From Candidatus Thalassarchaeaceae archaeon (GTDB taxonomy: Archaea; Thermoplasmatota; Poseidoniia; Poseidoniales; Thalassarchaeaceae): 61,535 nt of DNA. Shown one piece after another: positions 52,601 through 59,516 of this stretch; the stretch's first letter is position 1, and every line of letters starts with the position of its first letter. The stretch covers positions 1 through 61,535 of the forward strand of contig JASLNR010000033.1 in assembly GCA_030745885.1 (NCBI GenBank). Direction: 5' to 3'. Both the position numbers and the translations under genes were made by a program. The notes under the pieces were generated by a model, which had not been told where the DNA came from, made no database searches, and saw only the letters and a program-made list of their open reading frames with translations.

Positions 52601-52811
52601 TCGTTGAGAGGATTGCCTCGCACATCGTTCCGTCGTTCAGGTTGGGGATGATGGGATCCCAGTCGGAGGTCACGTACACCGCGCTGACATCAGCTGCAGG
52701 TGTTATCGCCCACTCCTCCTCGGGCTCATCGTCTCCACCCAAGCAACCGGCGAACGCTGCCGCCAGCATGCTTAGGGTAAGCATCATTGCTATCATCTTC
52801 TTTGCGTACAT
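49662..52811 (-). CDS. Giant substrate-binding lipoprotein: rearranged PBP2 domain plus two tandem LivJ-type domains
   Basis: A 1,049-residue lipoprotein (lipobox 'AFAGC', Cys23). Residues 43-220 look like a type-2 amino-acid-binding (SBP_bac_3) domain beginning in mid-lobe ('VTSDWDPIIPNLNDGTMCEA', 'TITEAREEVVDFTRGYYTS'); the piece normally before it ('LKFCSDTSYPPFENLDADG', 'GFSIDLGDAIVDEI') occurs after it, at residues 252-290. A 'GCTDSTAANYNADAN' linker follows, common in secreted marine proteins. Residues 331-683 and 686-1049 are two similar type-1 LivJ/Peripla_BP_6 domains ('IGLLNPLTGPIAVYAPPF', 'IGMLNPMTGPIAVYAPGF'). It heads the Liv operon and would feed the fused permease, possibly with more than one ligand class. 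Confidence 0.9.
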   Translation of the reverse strand: MYAKKMIAMMLTLSMLAAAFAGCLGGDDEPEEEWAITPAADVSAVYVTSDWDPIIPNLNDGTMCEAILSTMTITEAREEVVDFTRGYYTSSQGVIGGSSAAAITSVSDLNAAGTTVAVQSGTTSDLYAADNLGSATIVAFSDFPSVTAAVANGDADYALGDAPVLALAGTILAVFSDENYGIAVAEEDNGELLDALNVAITAVIDSGEHDLIAGAWDLAAPIVDDTTADTATAYPTPTEGSTLTAVLESGNLKFCSDTSYPPFENLDADGNAVGFSIDLGDAIVDEIAAHYMGTANPMFVPPVVAGCTDSTAANYNADANSDDGSCVAATTKIGLLNPLTGPIAVYAPPFTVAAQMAIDDLNAAGGNFELVEADSGCDGTVAATAAQTLVDAGVVGVAGAACSGASMAANAVLNAAGIVQVSYASTNPGLSDATAYPGFWRVVPSDAIQGPAMADMVTAAGASNPALLHMTNDYGSGLADAFEGAWGTDNLCTKIGYEDTTTTFTSQVQAIADADCGSVVMVTYSTDGAAILETMAVLGVSVPVFGADGIADSAFLDDFSAPAAANGVKATKPRAGSSAGDFNARCTADDVCAGGIYTGETYDAVMMIGAAHNMNDDDDMAGHLNMVGTAYAGASGTHTFTAAGDVGGAGYDICQFDALSSTDVYFGCMSYWTLEGGIAASPFTGTTIKIGMLNPMTGPIAVYAPGFTAAAGIAMQMGNIAGWGNGLQFELVMADSGCDGTTASTAAQTLVDAGVVAVAGAACSGASMGANAILSAAGIPMISYASTNPGLSDATAYPDFFRVVPSDALQGPALSDVVGAGGSSNPALLYMTNDYGSGFADAFTAGWGGADFLCASVGYEETTTDFTSAVQTVMDNECDSVVLISYAADGAQIIEDLSTAGFTGSIYGGDGIAEEGLCVSMASNETCAGVVATKPASPTPNERSVAFGALCGAVPDCAGGIYTAETADALLIIMFAVFTQLSSPPGTPLNAIIAAVGTGFVGASGIHTFDANGDVGGAGYCVGDFTVTDGVASYDCNRHWDSVSGITDV

Positions 52812-52870
52812 AGTGATACACTATCCGTGCCCCTGCGGACAGAGAGCACGTTATAGATATTATTGATGTT

Positions 52871-52883
52871 TTCTTTATAAGTA
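52871..52883. promoter_or_regulatory. AT-rich divergent promoter region (SBP / purM)
   Basis: TTCTTTATAAGTA, with a central TTATAA that reads as a TATA box on both strands, sits in a strongly AT-rich gap (about 52840-52916) unlike the GC-rich surroundings. It could serve the binding-protein operon on the minus strand (start codon 60 bases away) and contribute to purM on the plus strand, where a second TTTAAAG at 52903-52909 is closer. Confidence 0.45.
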
Positions 52884-52949
52884 AAATACGAAATTTCAAC
52901 TGTTTAAAGCGATTTTGTGTTTTATTCTGAAGGATGGTTGTCCGAGAGT

Positions 52950-54101
52950 ATGAAGTCTTTGATTTCACTCGCTCGGGTCGTGGACGACCCCATGGACTAC
53001 GCTTCGAGCGGAGTCGACACCGAGCGTGAGGGACTAGCCGTAGCCAGTCTGATAGGGGCAGTCGGAGCCTCTGGAAGGCTACCAGGCCAACTTGGGGCCC
53101 CCGTTCCACTGCCCGGCGGTTTCGGGGGGGTCGTTGAGTTCGGTGACTCCTGCTTGGCCTTGGCAACGGACGGAGTCGGATCCAAGCTCCAGATTGCAAA
53201 CCAACTGGGTCGTCTCGAGGGCGTGGGCATCGATTGCGTAGCGATGAACGTGAACGACCTGATTTGCGTCGGGGCCGAACCACTGGCATTCGTGGACTAT
53301 GTCGCCGTACCCCAGACTGAGCCCGGCGTGCATGCAGTTCTGGGAGCCTCTCTTTCGGAGGGCTGCTCTAGGGCTCGGGTCACCCTTGCTGGAGGGGAGA
53401 CCGCCACTCTCCCAGGAATAGTCAGTGAGCTCGACCTCTCTGGCACCGCTCTGGGCTGGTTCCCACGCGGGGGAGGTGTCGCGGGAGATGGTTTGGAGGC
53501 GGGAGACGTTCTCATCGGCCTTCCCAGCAGCGGCCTTCACTCCAACGGCTACACCCTTGTCAGAGCAGTCTTGGAGAGATCCGGTTGCTCGTTGGAGGGT
53601 CCCGCTCCATTCGATGAAGGGCACCCCTCGAGGGAGGTCGCCCGCTTCCCCGGTTGCAGTGGTGCTGTTTCTCTGGGTGAGGTTCTTCTGAATCCGACTA
53701 GGATCTACGTCGACCCGGTTGTTGATCTGATAATGGAATCGAGGGAGGGGGGGGGCGTTTGCGAGGATGGTAGCATCAAGGCCATAGCCCACATCACCGG
53801 AGGGGGACTATCGAATCTGCTGAGGCTCCATGAGTCCCTCGGTTGGCATATCGCAGAGCCGCTGTCAGCGCAACCAGAGTTCGGGTGGATAGCAGAGGTC
53901 GGGTCTGTGGACCGCAAGGAGATGCACCAGACCTTCAACATGGGGATGGGGATGGTTGTGGCCGTGTCCGCGACTGCGGCCGGCCGAGTGGCAGGGTGGC
54001 TTGAGCAGCGGCTGTCAGGCAGTAGAGTAGTGGGCGAAGTGGTGGAACAAGGCAGAGTGGTGACCCACGCTGATCCCGAAGTGAGATTCGATAGATACTG
54101 A
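52950..54101 (+). CDS. purM: Phosphoribosylformylglycinamidine cyclo-ligase
   Basis: PurM (AIR synthetase), 383 residues, fifth step of purine synthesis: closes the imidazole ring of FGAM using ATP. Signatures: 'DYASSGVDTEREG', 'LALATDGVGSKLQIANQLG', 'DCVAMNVNDLICVGAEPLAF', 'GGETATLPGI', 'IGLPSSGLHSNGYTLVRAV' and 'AHITGGGLSNLLR'. The frame opens at a GTG at 52917; the ATG at 52950 is a better start and the ATG at 52992, just before the conserved DYASSGVD, is also possible. A candidate TATA (TTTAAAG, 52903-52909) lies upstream. Followed closely by trm1. Confidence 0.95.
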   Translation: MKSLISLARVVDDPMDYASSGVDTEREGLAVASLIGAVGASGRLPGQLGAPVPLPGGFGGVVEFGDSCLALATDGVGSKLQIANQLGRLEGVGIDCVAMNVNDLICVGAEPLAFVDYVAVPQTEPGVHAVLGASLSEGCSRARVTLAGGETATLPGIVSELDLSGTALGWFPRGGGVAGDGLEAGDVLIGLPSSGLHSNGYTLVRAVLERSGCSLEGPAPFDEGHPSREVARFPGCSGAVSLGEVLLNPTRIYVDPVVDLIMESREGGGVCEDGSIKAIAHITGGGLSNLLRLHESLGWHIAEPLSAQPEFGWIAEVGSVDRKEMHQTFNMGMGMVVAVSATAAGRVAGWLEQRLSGSRVVGEVVEQGRVVTHADPEVRFDRY

Positions 54102-54121
54102 TTCCCTTTCGTCAATGCCTT

Positions 54122-55477
54122 GTGGCATGGGCCCCTCCGCAAGCCGTGACAGAGGGCGACGCGGACGGATGGCCAGGAGTATTGCACCGCGAGGGGCGCA
54201 CTCTGATGCGATTACCAATGGCACCAGAGATATCGGGTCTAGGGCCGGGGACCAAGGGCTCGAGTTCGGTCTTTCACAACCCGGCTATGGCTGGAAGCAG
54301 GACCCGCAGTGTGCTCCTGCTGATGCATGCTATCGAGGAGGGGATGCTCGGGGATGGTGCCATATACGCCCTGGATGGGCTCTCGGCGACCGGCCTGAGG
54401 GCACGCAGGTGGCTCAACGAGTTGCCTCCTGACTTGGCCGAGAGGATGCGCGTCACCATAGTCGACCTGTCTCCTGATGCTCTCGCATGGGCCACGGGGT
54501 CGCACGAGGAGTTTCCCCCGACTCACGGTTGCGGCCAACTCTCATCGGTCGAGGGGGATCTCAGGGGCGTTGTGTTAGAGAGTGGCAGGCATTGGGTCGA
54601 TGTCGACCCCTACGGATCTCCCGTGCCCTTCATCGACGCTGTAATCCAGTCTCTGGCCCGAAGCAGTGTAATCGAGGTCAGCGCGACCGATACCGCTGCC
54701 CTGACAGGCTCGTCTAGGCGTCCGTTGCTGAGGCGCTATGGCGCCCGTGTCAGGACGGACAGGCTGGCGCATGACACGGGTCTGAGGGTCATGCTCGCTG
54801 TGGTAGCAAGGGCGGCTGCGCGACACGACCGTTCAATAGAGCCATTGCTCTCTGTTTGGGACTCTCATCACCTCAGGGTCTCCACCCGTGTCATCAGGAG
54901 CGTGGGGGCGGCCAACGGGGTGGAGGGTTGCCTAGGATGGAGGGTGCATGCGCCCTCGAAGGAGGAGGTAGAGGGATCGATGGCATCGGGCCTGCACCAC
55001 GGAGCCTCGCTTGAGCAGTTGCCGATGGACTGCCTGCTGCCTCTCGACTATCGGCTGGACCGCAATGATTCGAGAGTCTCCGGCCCGCTCTGGATCGGGG
55101 CCATGGGCGAAGCCTCGGCCATGTCCTCGATGACTGCCGAGCGCGCGATCGAGGCTTGTGGGCCCCCTACTATCGAGGACGGACCCATTGGTTGGACCGA
55201 GCGGGACTTCGAGCTCGAACGCAGGCGGGTCGCTAGGAGCGTTCGAAACATTAGCGAAGAGGCGGGGGCAATCGATACCCACCAGCACATCGTCGTTGAC
55301 GATTTGGCCGCTTGGCTCGGTGTCGGGGCTCCGCCCAGCCCCAGAAGAATGGTCGAGGCTCTGCGAGATGCCGGGCACAGGGCTGGGCTGACTCACTACG
55401 GGCGACCGTCGTTCAGGACCAATTCCCCATGGGAGGACATTGTGGATGCGGCTAAGTCGCTTCAGCCACCGATGTAA
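54122..55477 (+). CDS. trm1: tRNA (guanine26-N2)-dimethyltransferase
   Basis: A 451-residue Trm1, which dimethylates G26 of tRNA at the hinge between D and anticodon stems. The SAM-binding fold is visible: 'NPAMAGSRTRSVLLLMHAIE', 'ALDGLSATGLRARRWLNE' and 'VTIVDLSPDALAWA'; the catalytic motif is 'WVDVDPYGSPVPFIDA', the DPFG-type motif of the family. The archaeal C-terminal domain ('GLTHYGRPSFRTNSPWEDI') is complete. The start is a GTG 20 bases after purM. Its end overlaps the convergent moaA by 16 bases. Cysteines often present in a Trm1 zinc ribbon are absent. Confidence 0.93.
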   Translation: MAWAPPQAVTEGDADGWPGVLHREGRTLMRLPMAPEISGLGPGTKGSSSVFHNPAMAGSRTRSVLLLMHAIEEGMLGDGAIYALDGLSATGLRARRWLNELPPDLAERMRVTIVDLSPDALAWATGSHEEFPPTHGCGQLSSVEGDLRGVVLESGRHWVDVDPYGSPVPFIDAVIQSLARSSVIEVSATDTAALTGSSRRPLLRRYGARVRTDRLAHDTGLRVMLAVVARAAARHDRSIEPLLSVWDSHHLRVSTRVIRSVGAANGVEGCLGWRVHAPSKEEVEGSMASGLHHGASLEQLPMDCLLPLDYRLDRNDSRVSGPLWIGAMGEASAMSSMTAERAIEACGPPTIEDGPIGWTERDFELERRRVARSVRNISEEAGAIDTHQHIVVDDLAAWLGVGAPPSPRRMVEALRDAGHRAGLTHYGRPSFRTNSPWEDIVDAAKSLQPPM

Positions 55478-56460
55478 GACATCTCGATCCGCGGCAGGGA
55501 CGAGGTCTCCAAAGAGCGCATCTCGCTGTATCTGTCCGTCCTTCGGCTCCAGACCGCGGCAATGGCGTCGGTCAGGTCTCCGATTTCCCCACCTCCGTGA
55601 ATTATCGCCCTGAGATCGTGTCCTCCCGAGGCGAATAGGCATGTGAAGAGATGCCCGTCGGCGGACAGTCGCGCTCGCACGCATTCACCGCAGAACGGCT
55701 TTGAGACTGATGAGATGAATCCTACTTCGCCCGAGCCATCGGAATGAGTCCACATCGTCGCAACGTCGCTGGTCGATGCCTGTTCGGCGGGAACGAGGTC
55801 GAACTCCTTCCGTAGGTCCCTGAGCAGGTTATTCGAGGGAACGACCTGCCCGGGGCTCCATCCGTTAGTCCTTCCCACGTCCATGTACTCGATGAACCGT
55901 ACGATGACACCGGTCCCTCGGAAGTGGCGGACAAGGGCAGGCACCTCGGACTCATTGATGCCCCGTTGTACGACACAGTTGACCTTGACTGGTCCGAGGT
56001 CATTCTCGAGTGCGGCCTCGATGCCCTCGAGCACGGTCTCTACGGGTATGGCGCTATCGACCATGCTCGCGTGAGTCTGGGGGTCTAGTGCGTCCAAGCT
56101 GACCGTCACCCTATCCAAGCCGGACTCTGCGAGCAGCGGTGCCTGTTCTTTGAGGAGGGAGGCGTTGGTAGTGAGGGCAATCTCGACGCCTAGGGCCGAG
56201 AGTCGTTGGACAAGGGCGGGGACTCCTGGTCTCAGAAGGGGCTCGCCGCCGGTTATTCTGGCCTTGGTCAGGCCCAACGGGAGGCATGCACGAACAAACA
56301 TTTCAATCTCCTCGAACGATAGCTGGGCCCGGAGGGGGAGGAACGTGTGATGCTCTCCGAAGCGATCCCGGGGCATACAATATCGGCACCTGAAGTTGCA
56401 CCGGTCGGTTACGGAGATTCTCAGGTCTCTCAGGGGCCTGCCCAACCTGTCCTGAATCAT
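55462..56460 (-). CDS. moaA: GTP 3',8-cyclase MoaA
   Basis: A 332-residue radical SAM enzyme for the first step of molybdenum-cofactor synthesis, forming 3',8-cyclo-GTP from GTP. The SAM cluster is 'DRCNFRCRYCMP' (C21, C25, C28), 'ITGGEPLLRPG' follows, and the second cluster is 'FCGECVRARLSADGHLFTC' (CX2CX13C). The C-terminus ends in Gly-Gly, needed in MoaA for activity. The frame runs upstream to 56505; the ATG at 56460 ('MIQDRLGRPLRDLRISVTDR') matches the family start. Other moa genes are not in the window. Confidence 0.95.
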   Translation of the reverse strand: MIQDRLGRPLRDLRISVTDRCNFRCRYCMPRDRFGEHHTFLPLRAQLSFEEIEMFVRACLPLGLTKARITGGEPLLRPGVPALVQRLSALGVEIALTTNASLLKEQAPLLAESGLDRVTVSLDALDPQTHASMVDSAIPVETVLEGIEAALENDLGPVKVNCVVQRGINESEVPALVRHFRGTGVIVRFIEYMDVGRTNGWSPGQVVPSNNLLRDLRKEFDLVPAEQASTSDVATMWTHSDGSGEVGFISSVSKPFCGECVRARLSADGHLFTCLFASGGHDLRAIIHGGGEIGDLTDAIAAVWSRRTDRYSEMRSLETSSLPRIEMSYIGG

Positions 56461-56537
56461 ATCCCCACGATGTGGTAGATGGTGAAGAGGTTGACTGAAG
56501 AGCAAGCAGGTTGAAGTGAGGGCGACTATAGGGCTGG

Positions 56538-57110
56538 ATGGGTCAAATGCTGGAGATCACTGAGAAGGCAAGGGAGATGCTCGACCAATTCGCTGAGCAG
56601 TCTGATAACGAAGGTGATATGGCCCTCAAGGTGGATATCATTGGTCGCGGTCCCAAGGGCTTCCAGTATGACCTCCAACTGGTCGACAAGAGCGACGCTC
56701 GCGAGGACGACGTAGAGGTAGATATCAGTGGAATGTCAGTCTTGGTGGGTGCTCGCAGCGCTCCCTATCTTGACGGTACCACACTCGACTACAAGGAGAC
56801 TCTGATGGGTGGTGGATTCAGCTTTGATAATCCAAACCCCATGTGGATCGACGACTTGTCGAAGACGGTCGCAGAGGTCATCGAAGAGCAGGTCAATCCG
56901 GTGGTGGCCACGCATGGAGGGCGCGTTGATCTGCTGGGTGTCGATGATGGCAAAGCTATCATCGCGTTCGGGGGCGGGTGCCAAGGTTGTGGCATGGTCG
57001 ATGTAACTCTCAAGCAGGGCGTCGAGGTCATGATCACGGAGGGTGTTCCCGAAGTCATCGAAGTCATCGACGCCACGGATCACGCAGCGGGGACCAACCC
57101 CTTCTACTAG
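56538..57110 (+). CDS. Fe-S carrier protein, NfuA-like
   Basis: A 190-residue two-domain protein. The N-terminal half resembles the HesB/IscA fold without its cysteines ('ITEKAREMLDQFAEQSD', 'VGARSAPYLDGTTLDYKE'); the C-terminal half is a NifU domain ('VVATHGGRVDLLGVDDGKAI', 'GGGCQGCGMVDVTLKQGVE') with the CX2C that holds a 4Fe-4S cluster. This is the NfuA architecture, which carries clusters to radical SAM and other Fe-S enzymes. The neighbouring MoaA (start 77 bp away, divergent) and RaSEA are possible clients, which is inference. Met4 is an alternative start. Confidence 0.9.
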   Translation: MGQMLEITEKAREMLDQFAEQSDNEGDMALKVDIIGRGPKGFQYDLQLVDKSDAREDDVEVDISGMSVLVGARSAPYLDGTTLDYKETLMGGGFSFDNPNPMWIDDLSKTVAEVIEEQVNPVVATHGGRVDLLGVDDGKAIIAFGGGCQGCGMVDVTLKQGVEVMITEGVPEVIEVIDATDHAAGTNPFY

Positions 57111-57111
57111 C

Positions 57112-57879
57112 CTAGTAGACCATCGGGACGTCGTCGTCGTCGTCGATTCCAGGAGGCGGGAGAGCCATTGCTTGTGCTCGCTCGAAAGCCTCCCTGACTC
57201 GTTCTTCGATATTCTTCGCATCCTCTAGAAGCCCCTTTACGGGTATTTCCATGTCCATCAAATCGCTCAGCCCCTCAATAGCGATGAGTGCGGCCCTCGC
57301 ATCAGGGTACATCGGATTGCACTCGGCCAGAAGCGCCGTCACGTCCAGACCCCTTCTTTCACCCTCTGCGATGAGGTAGCCGGCAATGCCCGCGACTACG
57401 CCCTGCTGAATTCGTTGTATGTCGGAGTTATCCAATTGGTCGCGACCAATGTTCGTGGATGCCACGCCCCAGAGTTCGCTGTTCTCCTTGATTCCAAGGT
57501 CGTTGCTTACGACGCCGTCTATTACCACCAGTCGATCGAATCCCCCTTTGGTGAACCACTCGAGAACGGTATTTGCGAAGTAGACGTCGTGCTCGCCGGG
57601 AAACTGGATCTCCGCGGTGAACACTCCGACGCCCTCGCCCTGATAGACTCGGACCGGATGTTTTGGCACCGAGTCATGAATCAACGCCACGGCCGGGAAA
57701 TTTGGATGGAGCACGGTGCCCATAGGGCTGAGCTTGAGTGATTTGATTAGATGCGAGGTCGCAATCACGCCCACGGAACCAACCGTCGAGAACCCACAAA
57801 TGGCCGTTCCTCCAAGACTAGATGGATTGGCCTCCGTGTGAAGGACTAGCGGGTAGCCATCGCTCGAATCCTGACTCAT
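57112..57879 (-). CDS. PAC2-family proteasome assembly chaperone-like protein
   Basis: A 255-residue archaeal PAC2 protein. Family features include 'TAICGFSTVGSVGVIATSHL', 'FTAEIQFPGEHDVYFANTVL', 'RLVVIDGVVSNDLG' and 'GVVAGIAGYLIAEGERRGLD' with 'ECNPMYPDARAALIAIEGL'. Archaeal relatives (PbaA/PbaB) assist proteasome assembly. The tail is acidic and ends 'DDDDVPMVY'; the Tyr is terminal rather than penultimate, so it is not a proper HbYX proteasome-docking motif, though it is close. No proteasome gene is in the window. Convergent with the NfuA-like gene, one base between stops. Confidence 0.87.
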   Translation of the reverse strand: MSQDSSDGYPLVLHTEANPSSLGGTAICGFSTVGSVGVIATSHLIKSLKLSPMGTVLHPNFPAVALIHDSVPKHPVRVYQGEGVGVFTAEIQFPGEHDVYFANTVLEWFTKGGFDRLVVIDGVVSNDLGIKENSELWGVASTNIGRDQLDNSDIQRIQQGVVAGIAGYLIAEGERRGLDVTALLAECNPMYPDARAALIAIEGLSDLMDMEIPVKGLLEDAKNIEERVREAFERAQAMALPPPGIDDDDDVPMVY

Positions 57880-57963
57880 GATTCACCCTCGTGGGTGGTT
57901 GCTTTCAATCTCACGGCTTCTGGATGTAGAGATTTGTGTTAATAAATATAACAAAAAATTAAC

Positions 57964-57971
57964 CTATAAGG
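57964..57971 (+). promoter_or_regulatory. Candidate TATA box
   Basis: CTATAAGG begins 29 bases before the ATG at 57993, within an AT-rich patch (57936-57971) that contrasts with its surroundings. The spacing fits a leaderless or nearly leaderless transcript. The upstream TTATATTTAT on the opposite strand may serve the divergent PAC2 gene. Confidence 0.45.
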
Positions 57972-57992
57972 AAAGAAGCCCCCGACGCCAAT

Positions 57993-58550
57993 ATGGCGGC
58001 CCGCATTACCAAGGACCCTGCTAAGATGTACCTAATTCTGGGCTCACAGGAGATCGACCTCTCCGATTACACAAGGGAGGCCAACGACCGATGGCTCAAG
58101 GTGACGCCCCAGGACACGTGGTCTTCCACGCTATCGAGAGTCAGAATAGCGCGCCAAGAGGCATTTGAGAAGACTCTTGAGGCCATTCGTAGCAGCGGCT
58201 TCCCCGACCGGGGGTCGGCCTTCGCCAAGCTGCTCGACTCTTGTGGAATCGAAAAGAAGGCTGACGTTGTGCTCGCAGCGATACAATACATGAGGTCGGT
58301 ACAGAAAGAGAGCGTAACGCAACCGAGAGACCTCAGGAGGCTGATTGAGGAGACGGGGAAGTGGCCTAAGAGCAAGGTGAAAAAGTGGAATATCACACTC
58401 AACATCAACAGGATGCTCGGAGGTGGATCTGCGGGCAGGCAAAGTGCTCCGTTTCTCGAGCATCCCCGCAGGAGCCCGAGAAAGAACAGCCACGTGGTCC
58501 TCACAGAAGCTGGGAGGGATCATCTCGATCTACTTTCCCTGAACAGGTGA
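57993..58550 (+). CDS. Basic protein of unknown function
   Basis: A 185-residue, lysine/arginine-rich, mostly helical protein with no signal peptide or membrane segment. The C-terminal third ('DLRRLIEETGKWPKSKVKKW' and 'SHVVLTEAGRDHLDLL') has the look of a winged-helix end, where 'VVLTEAGRDHLD' resembles the wing and last helix of some archaeal regulators. I cannot name a family. Nucleic-acid binding is plausible from charge. The stop overlaps the GTG alternative start of the pentapeptide-repeat gene (GTGA), so the two are linked in expression. Confidence 0.68.
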   Translation: MAARITKDPAKMYLILGSQEIDLSDYTREANDRWLKVTPQDTWSSTLSRVRIARQEAFEKTLEAIRSSGFPDRGSAFAKLLDSCGIEKKADVVLAAIQYMRSVQKESVTQPRDLRRLIEETGKWPKSKVKKWNITLNINRMLGGGSAGRQSAPFLEHPRRSPRKNSHVVLTEAGRDHLDLLSLNR

Positions 58551-58555
58551 GCGCC

Positions 58556-58942
58556 ATGACCGAGTATTCGATGGACTGGTCATACACCTCCCACATCGGC
58601 GAGGACCTTAGGAAGGTAGACCTCACAGGCGCTGACCTGCGTAGGGCCGTTCTGGACAGGGCGGACCTCGAGGGGGCGGACCTCTCAAAGGCCGATTTGC
58701 GCAACGCCTCCCTCAAGGAAGCGAATCTGATGAAGGCCGCACTGGATGGCGCCGATTTGAGGGGGGCTCATCTGGTCAAAGCGAGGCTGGGGCTCTCCAA
58801 TCTACGTGGTGCGCGCTTGGACGGAGCCGATCTGCGCGGAATCCGCGGAAAGTATGCAATCTGGCGGGATGCCAACTGGTGGGATGCGATAATGGACGAT
58901 TCTCTTCGCAGGGCATTGGAGAAGAATTGGCCGAGGAACTAG
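58556..58942 (+). CDS. Pentapeptide-repeat protein
   Basis: A 128-residue protein made almost wholly of A(D/N)LxX pentapeptides: 'LTGADLRRAVLDRADLEGAD', 'LSKADLRNASLKEANLMKAA' and so on, about fifteen units, which fold into a right-handed square beta-helix. A tryptophan-rich cap follows ('WRDANWWDAIMDD'). Some relatives mimic DNA and shield gyrase, but most have no known role. The ATG at 58556 is preferred; a GTG at 58547 overlaps the upstream stop. A longer frame from 58385 lies inside the upstream gene. The last four bases overlap the convergent thioesterase gene. Confidence 0.88.
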   Translation: MTEYSMDWSYTSHIGEDLRKVDLTGADLRRAVLDRADLEGADLSKADLRNASLKEANLMKAALDGADLRGAHLVKARLGLSNLRGARLDGADLRGIRGKYAIWRDANWWDAIMDDSLRRALEKNWPRN

Positions 58943-59358
58943 TCTTCCGGTGACAATTTTGAGAGGGATTTCCGCATCCAGTCTGGGACCAGAACCTTGC
59001 TTCGAATCTCCCTCATGTCAGTGCAAACTGTCACCTGCTCTGATTTCCAACATAGCACGCCTTCTTGGTTGTGGAACTCGTATCTCCATGTAATCGATGT
59101 ATTGCCGATTCGGGGGACGGAAATAGTACAGTGAATCGTATCACCGTAGGACACCGGATGTAGGAAATGGGTGTCGCTGTGGACCAATGGGAATCCAATC
59201 TTATGTTCGCTCAGAATCTCGTTGTAGTGCATCCCGCAAGAATACTCCCAAGACTCCTCGTAGAACCTGTGCGCTAGGTCCCAGAACTCTGGGTAGTAGA
59301 TGATCTTGGCCAAATCGACCATCGCGAAGTCGACTCGGCGCTGCGAGGTGAATGCCAC
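58939..59358 (-). CDS. Acyl-CoA thioesterase, hot-dog fold (4HBT/YbgC-like)
   Basis: A 139-residue single hot-dog domain. 'VDFAMVDLAKIIYYPEFWDL' with the following 'AHRFYEE' matches the 4-hydroxybenzoyl-CoA thioesterase/YbgC signature, where an acidic residue near 'DLAKIIYYP' is catalytic; 'HFLHPVSYGDTIHCTIS' is the second conserved block. Such enzymes hydrolyse acyl-CoA thioesters; chain length cannot be predicted. It lies between a tRNA-Arg gene upstream on the same strand (36 bases away) and the pentapeptide gene. Confidence 0.85.
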   Translation of the reverse strand: MAFTSQRRVDFAMVDLAKIIYYPEFWDLAHRFYEESWEYSCGMHYNEILSEHKIGFPLVHSDTHFLHPVSYGDTIHCTISVPRIGNTSITWRYEFHNQEGVLCWKSEQVTVCTDMREIRSKVLVPDWMRKSLSKLSPED

Positions 59359-59394
59359 AGTCCTCGTCCGGGCGCCCTCGCTTCAACACTGTGT

Positions 59395-59471
59395 TGGCGG
59401 ACCCACCGCGATTCGAACACGGGTTTCCAGCTCCGGAGGCTAGAGTGATATCCAGGCTACACTATGGGTCC
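59395..59471 (-). tRNA. tRNA-Arg (anticodon CCG)
   Basis: Folds as a standard cloverleaf: 7-bp acceptor stem GGACCCA/TGGGTCC, short D stem GTG/CAC, anticodon stem CTAGC/GCTGG around loop CTCCGGA, and T arm CCGTG-TTCGAAT-CGCGG. The anticodon CCG reads CGG (Arg). The 3' CCA is encoded in the DNA (TGG at 59395-59397). No intron. Outside the anticodon arm it is identical to the tRNA-Arg(GCG) at 61431-61507. Confidence 0.93.
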
Positions 59472-59516
59472 AGCGTTGCATCCAAGGCAACTCACTAATT
59501 GAATGGGTCGCTTTGG

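Noticed and set aside
57112..57144. HbYX proteasome-docking tail on the PAC2 protein
   Set aside because: The tail ends in Tyr with no residue after it, so the Hb-Tyr-X pattern is not met.
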